Part shown: positions 1 through 6,500 of the stretch, piece by piece
Layout of the letters: every line of letters begins with the position of its first letter
How positions within the stretch are numbered: position 1 is the first letter of the stretch
Assembly: GCA_023667385.1 (NCBI GenBank)
Contig: JAMPAE010000062.1
Coordinates: forward strand, 1 to 7,995
Direction: 5' to 3'
DNA: 7,995 bases
Source of the DNA: Ruminococcus sp.
Lineage (GTDB): Bacteria > Bacillota > Clostridia > Oscillospirales > Acutalibacteraceae
Notes under the pieces: model-generated
Databases searched by the model: none
What the model was told of the DNA's origin: nothing
The model's input: the letters and a program-made list of their open reading frames with translations, nothing else
Program-made: the position numbers and the translations under genes

Positions 1-520
1 TGAAGCCAAGCTCTTTTCTGATTGCGCCGACGTATTTCATTGATGTGTGATATTTTTGAGCAAACATGAAGCAGAAACCGACCTTACGCAAAAGCTCAAT
101 GCATTTTTCAGGCTCAAGGCTGATGTTTGCGCCAAGCGCTTCAAGGCAGTCCGCTGTGCCCGATGATGACGATGCCGCACGGTTGCCATGCTTTGAAACC
201 TTGACTCCGCCTGCTGCAAGAACAAAGGCAGACGTTGTTGAAATATTAAAGCTGTGAGCATTGTCGCCGCCGGTTCCAACAATTTCAAGCGTTTCCATGT
301 TGTTTTCAACCTGCATTGCATGGCTTCTCATTGCCGCTGCGCAGCCTGAAATTTCTTCAATTGTTTCAGCTCTTGTGCTTTTTGTTGAAAGTGCGGCAAG
401 GAAAGCTGCATTCTGAGTGGGAGTTGTTTCGCCGCTCATGATTTCGTTCATGACCTGATATGCTTCATCATAGGTCAGATCCTCTTTATTTACAATTTTG
501 ATTATAGCTTCTTTAATCAT
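1..520 (-). CDS. trpD: Anthranilate phosphoribosyltransferase TrpD, N-terminal half (runs off window)
   Basis: TrpD transfers phosphoribose from PRPP to anthranilate, the second step of tryptophan synthesis in the cytoplasm. The start is ATG at 518-520, behind a strong AAGGAGG, and the reading frame stays open through 173 codons to the window edge. The usual family length is about 335-345 residues, so roughly half is visible. The diagnostic motifs are the PRPP-binding glycine loop GTGGD (residues 82-86), NIST (92-95) and KHGNRAASSSSGTADCLEALG with its Lys, Asn and Ser residues (about 110-130), followed by a FMFAQKYH segment (151-158) leading into the anthranilate-binding region. The N-terminal helical domain (about 1-70) is complete. 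It is the fourth gene after the trp T-box, 12 bp after the grpB stop codon. No frameshift or missing key residue is seen. The family assignment is very secure. Confidence 0.97.
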   Translation of the reverse strand, partial: MIKEAIIKIVNKEDLTYDEAYQVMNEIMSGETTPTQNAAFLAALSTKSTRAETIEEISGCAAAMRSHAMQVENNMETLEIVGTGGDNAHSFNISTTSAFVLAAGGVKVSKHGNRAASSSSGTADCLEALGANISLEPEKCIELLRKVGFCFMFAQKYHTSMKYVGAIRKELGF

Positions 521-527
521 GGTTGTT

Positions 528-534
528 CCTCCTT
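528..534 (-). promoter_or_regulatory. Ribosome binding site of trpD overlapping the grpB stop codon
   Basis: On the minus strand the sequence reads AAGGAGG, 7 nt before the trpD ATG. It overlaps the TAA stop of the GrpB-family gene at 533-535, so ribosomes finishing grpB cover the trpD start site. This fixes the trpD start and suggests the two genes are translated in concert. Confidence 0.85.
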
Positions 535-1108
535 AAAATTTGCTGTATTTGTTTGCATAAGTCTTTTTAGCTTCTGCTGTCCATTTGTTCACAAAATCAG
601 CTTTTGCCGCTGTGTATGCATCCCGATTGTGCTCGTATTTTCTGCATAGCTCCAGCTTCAACTGTTCATATTGCTTTGCCGTTTGCGGATGCTCACTCAG
701 GTAATCCCTGAAATAAAGTTCATCATTGTCACCTGCAAAGCGCAAATGTAAATGAAAAACCTTTTCAGCAAAGCCGCTTTCGGTATAGCCCTTATTAAAT
801 GACACCCGATTCATTTCCGATGACATTCGGATGAACCCGCTGTGTTCAATCACTTCTGCAACAGCTTCCATGCTTTCATCAGCTTCTGTTTCTATAAGAA
901 TATCTATAATATTCTTCGCACAAATGCCGCTTATTGCCGTGCTTCCGATGTGACTGATTCGCTCAATTCGATGAGGTGAAAGGATACTGCATAAAAAGCA
1001 CTTCATTTCATCATAGTAATCACTCCAGCGCTCATCATGCGGCACAAGGGAAACGGGAAACATCTGCCACAGCTCTTCCAATGTCATTTCCGTGAGTTTC
1101 TTTTTCAT
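533..1108 (-). CDS. GrpB-family (UPF0157) nucleotidyltransferase-like protein inside the trp operon
   Basis: This 191-residue protein matches the GrpB family (Pfam GrpB, formerly UPF0157), small proteins with a nucleotidyltransferase-like fold whose reaction is generally unknown. Family signatures visible in order are VPHDERW (22-28), HIGSTAISGICAKN followed by IIDI (53-70, the GST loop and the Asp of the fold), FNKGYTESGF (104-113), FHLHLR (118-123), YFRDYLSEHP (132-141) with a Tyr/Leu/Lys segment after it, and the terminal YTAAKADFV (165-173). The length is normal for a stand-alone member. Its ATG overlaps the trpG stop as ATGA. Only weak Shine-Dalgarno-like sequence precedes it, so translation probably depends on trpG. 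trpD follows 12 bp later. No tryptophan-pathway role is known to me for this family. The position implies co-expression under the Trp T-box, not necessarily a shared function. Family call secure, function unknown. Confidence 0.92.
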   Translation of the reverse strand: MKKKLTEMTLEELWQMFPVSLVPHDERWSDYYDEMKCFLCSILSPHRIERISHIGSTAISGICAKNIIDILIETEADESMEAVAEVIEHSGFIRMSSEMNRVSFNKGYTESGFAEKVFHLHLRFAGDNDELYFRDYLSEHPQTAKQYEQLKLELCRKYEHNRDAYTAAKADFVNKWTAEAKKTYANKYSKF

Positions 1109-1677
1109 CGGCTCGAATCAATGAAGTTTTTCAGCATTTCTCTGCCGCTTGGCGTCATGATTGATTCAGGGTGAAACTGCAAGCCGTAAACAGGATATTC
1201 CCTGTGCTCAACTGCCATGATTTCGCCGTCCTGCGTTTTTGCCGTCACTTTCAGGCAAGCAGGCATTGTGCTTTCAACCGCCGCCAGCGAATGATACCTT
1301 GCAACAGGAACCACTTCATCAAGTCCGCTGAAAATTTTGCTGCTTGTGTCAACGGTTACATCTGATTGCTTGCCGTGCATCAACTGCTTGGCATAAGAAA
1401 CCGTTGCACCATAGGCGGCACAGATTGACTGATGACCGAGGCACACACCCAAAATCGGAATCTTGCCGCCAAGCTTTTTCACAAGCTCAATGCAAATTCC
1501 TGCGTCTTCAGGTCTGCCCGGACCGGGAGAAATAATTATGCTCTGCGGTGCCAAACTTTCAATTTCATCAACCGTCAGCGCATCATTTCTGATGACCTTT
1601 ATGTCAGGGTTAAGCGAGCCGACAAGCTGAAAAAGGTTATATGAAAAGCTGTCGTAATTATCAATTAAAACAATCAT
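1105..1677 (-). CDS. trpG: Anthranilate synthase component II, glutamine amidotransferase TrpG
   Basis: TrpG hydrolyses glutamine and passes ammonia to TrpE for anthranilate formation. It is a class I (triad) glutamine amidotransferase of 190 residues, the normal size for an unfused TrpG. Visible features are the N-terminal LIDNYDSFSYNL (4-15), the oxyanion-loop PGPGRPEDAG (51-60), the nucleophile elbow GVCLGHQ with catalytic Cys79, HGK (101-103), and the catalytic pair in FHPES (His169, Glu171). The ATG at 1675-1677 lies 7 nt after an AGGAGG inside the end of trpE and overlaps the trpE stop as ATGA. The stop overlaps the following GrpB-family gene the same way. The same family includes PabA, which serves folate synthesis and in some bacteria is shared. 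The T-box and the adjacent trpE and trpD make the tryptophan role clear, though dual use cannot be excluded. Confidence 0.96.
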   Translation of the reverse strand: MIVLIDNYDSFSYNLFQLVGSLNPDIKVIRNDALTVDEIESLAPQSIIISPGPGRPEDAGICIELVKKLGGKIPILGVCLGHQSICAAYGATVSYAKQLMHGKQSDVTVDTSSKIFSGLDEVVPVARYHSLAAVESTMPACLKVTAKTQDGEIMAVEHREYPVYGLQFHPESIMTPSGREMLKNFIDSSR

Positions 1678-3137
1678 AAATCTGCCTCCTGTGCGGTTTT
1701 CAGTGCACTGACAACTGCTGCCGCTTTGTTAATGCATTCACGATATTCCTTTTCGGGCACGGAATCTGCGACTATGCCTGCACCGCTGCGGACGAAAACC
1801 TTACCGTTCTTTTTATATGCAATTCTGATTGCGATGCAGGTGTCAAGGTTACCCGAAAAATCAATGTAACCGATTGCACCGCCGTAAATTCCACGTTTGT
1901 TATCTTCCAAATCATTGATGAGCTGGCAAGCCTTGATTTTAGGTGCACCTGAAAGCGTACCTGCCGGGAGAACTGCGTTGACAGCATCAAGGGCATCAAA
2001 TTCATCTGCAATTTCGCCCCTGACAGTTGAGCCAATGTGCATTACGTGGGAATAACGCTGAATCACGTGGTACTTTTCAACCTCAACCGTGCCGAATTTG
2101 CTGATTTTGCCAAGGTCGTTTCTGCCAAGGTCAACAAGCATATTGTGCTCTGCAAGCTCCTTTTCATCTTCCAATAAGCCCTTTTCAAGCTCCAAATCTT
2201 CTTTTTCGGTTTTGCCTCTCGGACGTGTGCCTGCAAGCGGGAACGTGTGCAAAACGCCGTTTTCAAGCTTAACCAGCGTTTCGGGCGATGCGCCTGCAAC
2301 CTCCATGCCTGAGCCTGAAAAATAGAACATATACGGTGACGGATTAAGCGAGCGCAAAACCCTGTAAGTATTAAACAAGCTGCCCTCAAACTCAGCTTCA
2401 AGGCGGTTGGAAAGCACAAGCTGAAAAATATCGCCCTCAACGATGTGATGCTTCACCTTTTCAACCATTTTACAATATTGTTCTTCATCAAACAGCGGAG
2501 TAAAATCTGATTTCAGGCTGCCATGCAAATCCTTTTTCGGTTCACCGTTTCTGATGAGTTGTTTCATCTGCTCAAGCTCAAGAATCGCACGGTTGTATTC
2601 CTCCTCTGCATGACTGAGCGAGATGTTGACAATCAAAATGATTTTCTGGCGGAAGTTATCAAATGCGATAACCTTATCAAACAGCATCAAGTCAACATCG
2701 TTGAAGCTTTCGGTGTCCTTTGCGTCAAGGTTCAGCGTCGGCTCGGCATATTTGAGATAATCATAGGAAAAATAGCCGACCAAGCCACCTGTGAATGACG
2801 GCAAATTAGCCATTGGCTTGCATTTATATTGTGAGAGAATATCTCTGATGTATTTTTGCGGCTCGTTTGTTTCAATTGTGAGTCCGTTTGTTTTGAACAC
2901 ACCGTTGACACAGGTAATCTCCATTTTCGGCGCATAACCGAGGAAAGTATATCTGCCCCAGTTTTCGTTATCGCCGGCACTTTCCAGCATATAACAATGG
3001 TTTGAAACGTTCATCAAAATCCGCATGACCTCAACGGGAGTTTTGACGTCGGAATAAATCTCCGTGCTGACCGGCATCGTGTTATATTCACCCTCAGCCG
3101 CAATTTTTTTAACTTCTTCCAAGCTCGGCGTAATCAT
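1674..3137 (-). CDS. trpE: Anthranilate synthase component I TrpE
   Basis: TrpE converts chorismate and ammonia (supplied by TrpG) to anthranilate and pyruvate, the committed step of tryptophan synthesis. I set the start at ATG 3135-3137, 8 nt after AGGAGG. The longer open frame back to 3263 is leader RNA. This gives 487 residues, typical for the family. The tryptophan feedback site is visible as MLES (50-53) and NPSPYM (265-270). Chorismate-binding motifs are TFPLAGTRPRG (298-308), AEHNMLVDLGRNDLG (329-343), PAGTLSGAPK (391-400), and the C-terminal YGGAIGYIDFSGN (418-430) and RSGAGIVADSVPEKE (450-464). Intact feedback motifs suggest normal inhibition by tryptophan, in addition to T-box control of transcription. 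PabB and other chorismate enzymes share the fold, but the LES element and the trp context favour TrpE. Confidence 0.96.
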   Translation of the reverse strand: MITPSLEEVKKIAAEGEYNTMPVSTEIYSDVKTPVEVMRILMNVSNHCYMLESAGDNENWGRYTFLGYAPKMEITCVNGVFKTNGLTIETNEPQKYIRDILSQYKCKPMANLPSFTGGLVGYFSYDYLKYAEPTLNLDAKDTESFNDVDLMLFDKVIAFDNFRQKIILIVNISLSHAEEEYNRAILELEQMKQLIRNGEPKKDLHGSLKSDFTPLFDEEQYCKMVEKVKHHIVEGDIFQLVLSNRLEAEFEGSLFNTYRVLRSLNPSPYMFYFSGSGMEVAGASPETLVKLENGVLHTFPLAGTRPRGKTEKEDLELEKGLLEDEKELAEHNMLVDLGRNDLGKISKFGTVEVEKYHVIQRYSHVMHIGSTVRGEIADEFDALDAVNAVLPAGTLSGAPKIKACQLINDLEDNKRGIYGGAIGYIDFSGNLDTCIAIRIAYKKNGKVFVRSGAGIVADSVPEKEYRECINKAAAVVSALKTAQEADL

Positions 3138-3145
3138 AATCCTTG

Positions 3146-3151
3146 CCTCCT
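3146..3151 (-). promoter_or_regulatory. Ribosome binding site deciding the trpE start
   Basis: A full AGGAGG on the minus strand sits 8 nt before the ATG at 3135-3137. It lies immediately after the U-tract of the leader terminator, as expected for a T-box controlled gene. It rules out the in-frame start 42 codons upstream, which would lie within the riboswitch. Confidence 0.9.
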
Positions 3152-3154
3152 GAC

Positions 3155-3193
3155 AAAATAAAAAATCCCTGACAGAGTAAGCTCTGTCAAGGA
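3155..3193 (-). terminator. Intrinsic terminator of the trp T-box leader (regulated attenuator)
   Basis: Minus-strand RNA forms an 11-12 bp hairpin: UCCUUGACAGAG pairs with CUCUGUCAGGGA (one G-U pair) around the loop CUUA. It is followed by UUUUUUAUUUU. Its 5' arm CCUUGA also pairs with UCAAGG of the T-box sequence, so terminator and antiterminator exclude each other. With charged tRNA-Trp this hairpin should stop transcription before trpE. Confidence 0.93.
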
Positions 3194-3433
3194 CGAATAA
3201 ACTTAAATCCGTGGTGCCACCTTGATTCGCAGCAAAACTGCGCACTTTGCAGGATACTATCATATCCCTGACAACTGACGTATGTCAAAACACGTCGCAG
3301 AATACTCAGTGAAAATCACCTTTGACTGCGCCCTCGGCGGCCCATTTGACGACTTGTTTTCCATCCGATTCCCAGCAACACGGACTCTCTGTGCGAGCAT
3401 GATCGCCTTTATCCCCGCTTCAACGGTTTCATT
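3155..3433 (-). ncRNA. T-box riboswitch, tRNA-Trp responsive, leader of the trp operon
   Basis: This leader RNA senses uncharged tRNA-Trp and lets RNA polymerase read through into trpE. The T-box core AAGGTGGCACCACGG is at 3209-3223. Its bulge UGGC (3216-3219) complements the GCCA end expected for tRNA-Trp (discriminator G73). Stem I carries AGAGAG (3385-3390). Its specifier loop lies between a lower helix (GCGG 3415-3418 with CCGC 3337-3340) and an upper helix (GGCGAU 3402-3407 with GUCGUC 3348-3353). The loop presents UGG, the Trp codon, at 3342-3344, followed by a purine. Stem II is suggested by CGCAG 3326-3330 with CUGCG 3296-3300, enclosing GUGA/UCAC, and further hairpins lie at 3250-3296. 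The antiterminator pairs UCAAGG before the bulge with CCUUGA of the terminator 5' arm. The 5' boundary is estimated from the promoter. Confidence 0.95.
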
Positions 3434-3439
3434 GTTTAG

Positions 3440-3468
3440 ATTCTATCACTGCATTATATTTTTGTCAA
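3440..3468 (-). promoter_or_regulatory. Sigma-A type promoter of the trp operon
   Basis: On the minus strand a perfect -35 box TTGACA (3463-3468) is separated by 17 bp from a -10 box TAGAAT (3440-3445, one mismatch to TATAAT). The predicted transcription start is near 3432-3434, just before the 5' strand of T-box Stem I. No operator-like palindrome is seen over it, which fits control by the T-box and not by a repressor. Confidence 0.88.
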
Positions 3469-3489
3469 GTGCTTTTTGTTAATATCATG

Positions 3490-3521
3490 AAAAATCAGCC
3501 GCTGAATAAAACAACGGCTAA
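3490..3521 (-). terminator. Intrinsic terminator after the giant gene (possibly bidirectional)
   Basis: On the minus strand TTAGCCGTTG pairs with CAGCGGCTGA (10 bp, with two G-T pairs) around a 7-nt TTTTATT loop, followed by TTTTT. It lies 37 bp after the giant gene's TAA and just before the trp promoter, so it separates the two transcription units. The plus strand after the hairpin is also T-rich (TTTTTTTATTTTATTTT), so it could work both ways. Confidence 0.85.
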
Positions 3522-3558
3522 TTTTTTTATTTTATTTTAACCATGAATAAGCCTTTGA

Positions 3559-6500
3559 TTAATAGTGATCAACGCCGCAAACACAAGTCTTGTTTGTTCC
3601 GAAGATCTTCCAGAACAGGCGCATGATTTTGTAAATCAAGCCCATGAAGCCATCCTTGTGGCAGATGTGGCTGCAATTGTCCGGAGTGACCGGTGCATCC
3701 GGATCTTCCGGATTTGCTGAGCCGTTCAATGCTTTAAGGATTTCCATTGCAGCGTCAACGTATTTCTTAACGTCGGAATCTGCAAACATGGCAATTGCTT
3801 CTTCAATTGCTCCTGTAACAAAAATCTTGAGGTCAAGTGATTCTGCAACACCGGTGTTCAAGCCGAAGAAGATGTAATAGAGAACTCTGAGAATCTGATC
3901 GGGAACTGCGATTTCAGCAAGTGCATGAAGAGTTTTTGAAACGGTCTCAACCTGAGCATCTGTCAGTCTCTCGTTGTTAGTTTTAATATATTCAACAACC
4001 TTGTCAACGTTATCCGAGAAGATAACTGTGCTGATAACCATTCTGAGAAGAACAGTGATGAATTCAGGTGTGAGTGATTCTTCAACAACAAGGCTTGTTG
4101 CTGTGCTGCCGTTTGCTGATTTGTATTCAGTAACAGTACCAAGTGACTTGACTACTGTTGAGATGTCTGAATAGCCGATTGACTTGATGTCAGCCTTTGC
4201 AAGAAGATCAGTGATGATTTCATCAAGGCTGAGGTTGACTGTGAGGTCAATGTTGTAAACCGGGCGAACAACGTCAAGAACTACATAAACAGGCTCAAGA
4301 ATGTTGTCGATTGCCATTTGGAGACCACCGAAGTCAACGAAGTAAAGGATGTTCGGAAGCAAGCTGATGATAACGTTGATTGGGTCTGCTGAAATTTCAT
4401 CAATGAGAGCAAGAATCGGGTTGAGAACAGCCTTAACCATTGCTTCATCGTCAAGCTTAACAAAGTCAGCATACTTTGTGATGTTAACTGATTTGCAGCC
4501 GATGGCTTCAAGAATCGGGATAAGAGCATTGTCATATCCGTTATAGCCAAAGATTTCAATTGCATCTGCAATTACGATTTCGCTGTTATCTGCGCTGTCA
4601 ACAAGGAGAAGCTTGAGAACAGGAACAATTGGCTTGATGTAATCAACAAGAGCGTTTACGAATGCATCTCTGTCGCCGTCCTCAAAGTCAGGAACCTGAT
4701 AACCTGCAAGTGCTGCAAGTGTATCCTTAACGTTGATGTTAACAAGCGGATCAATGATGTCGATGATTGATTTGATTGTTTCGTTTTCGTCAACCTGAGC
4801 AAGCAAGCCGTTAACGAGGTCAACAAGCTTAACAAGGTTTTCCTTTGTGTAAAGGGTTGCAAGGAAATCTGTGAGGACTTCGCTGATGTCATAGCCAAGA
4901 AGATTTGCAAGGTTTGTCACAAATGAAACAAGGTTTTCAGAAACATACTCTGCGTGCTCCTTCTGCCACCACATGGTGTAGAAAGTATCTTCTGTATCCT
5001 CAGCAGCTTCTTCACCCTCTGTCGGTTCTTCAGCAACCGGCATTTCAGGCCATGCAAATGTTGACTGCGGATATTTCTCAGCGTTGATGAGCTCGATGAG
5101 AGCTGCAACAACGTCGCCGGTTGATTTCAGACCGAGAGATGCAATTGTTGAAACGATTGAATCAATCTGTGCTTCATCCTTAACGAATGCTGAAAGAAGT
5201 CCCTTGAGAGATGCTTCGTCCTTGAGAAGGTCAACAACATAAGTAAGAATGTAATAAGCAACGTCAGCTTTGTCAGCTTCAATTGTCAGTGCCTTGCCGT
5301 CTGCAACGCCGAGAAGGTCTTTATTATAGATATAGTCGTTTCTGACTGTGTCGATTTCTTTGAGAGAACCGAGAGTCATAACTGTGAGAGCATCAATTTC
5401 AGGAAGCTGAATGCCAACAAGGTCAAGGATTCCTTGGAGACCCTTTGAAAGGTCAATGCCCATGTCTTTGAGGTTGAGCATATCGCCGACATTGATTGCA
5501 ACAGGTTTTGCATCTGTGAGAGCATCTTTAACAGTACCGGCAGCAAGACCTCCGACTGCATTATAAGATGCATCTGCATTATAAGAAATGTTTGTTTTAA
5601 GCATTCCGAGAAGCGGAGTAACCGTGTCTGTTGACAATGCATAAAGAAGATTCGGAAGTGCTGAAAGAACAAAGTCAACAGGTGCTTCTGCAATCTTTGC
5701 AAGAAGTTCTTCAACGGGATTAAGTATTCCGAGTTCAACAAATTCTGCAAGGTTTGCAAACTTGTCTCCGTCAGGAGCAGTCATGCCGAGCGCTTCAAAA
5801 ATCGGAGCGAGGAGATTGTTATAACCTGAGTTTGCACTTGCATTAAGCTTGAGCGTTACAGGGTCAACAGTAATTGTGAAGACAACAAATGCCTTACCGG
5901 TACCTGTACCAATCTTATTGGAAAGAGCCATTTCCTGATTGCAAACAAGTGCCATAAGAAGTGGTTCAAGACCTGAAAGTGCTGTGCTTACAGCGTCAAC
6001 AAAGCTGTCTTTGTCTGTTACGCCCCATTCAAGTGCAAGTTTGCCGTTTTCATCGCAAATTGCTGAATCTTTCCACGGGTCGGTATACTCATTTGTCTCA
6101 AGGTTATATGTTGCCTTGGTTGTTGCCTGCTTCAGGAGAGCAGCAACTTCAGGATATTTATCCTTGATTGCAGCACCGAGAGTTGTTGGGAAAAGGTTGA
6201 GGTTAACAGCAGCCATAGCCTCTTCAAGACCATAAAGGCTGAGAGTGATTGTTGTGCTTATCGGATCTTTAACAGGTACTGTAGCAGGAAGACCCGCCCA
6301 AACTTTTGCAAACTCTGTGCCGACAAGCGGATAAAGAAGGCTTACGATTGTGTTAACAATATCATCAGTATAGATATTATCAAGAACACCTGTGAGTGTT
6401 TCTTTGAGGTTAATGCCTGCAAGGCTTTCAAACTGCTCACCTGTCAGGAATGAATCAAGCTTTTCGATGGTGTCAAGAAGTTTTTCTTCTGTAACGTCAT

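Noticed and set aside
1171..2798. Several plus-strand open frames of 60-91 codons opposite trpG and trpE
   Set aside because: They are antisense shadows of clearly conserved genes, with no family similarity or initiation signals.
3138..3263. Upstream extension of trpE to the ATG at 3261-3263
   Set aside because: It translates the T-box core and the terminator, has no family similarity, and a strong ribosome binding site marks the ATG at 3137.
3361..3363. Another UGG in the leader as the T-box specifier
   Set aside because: It lies beyond the upper Stem I helix, in the distal stem region. The UGG at 3342-3344 lies in the internal loop between two predicted helices and is followed by a purine.
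3282..3482. Plus-strand open frame of 66 codons opposite the T-box leader
   Set aside because: It is antisense to a structured riboswitch and the trp promoter, resembles no protein, and has no convincing ribosome binding site.
3644..6235. Plus- and minus-strand short open frames inside the giant gene
   Set aside because: They are shadow frames of one long uninterrupted coding sequence. Their Ser/Leu-rich translations are typical of out-of-frame reading.
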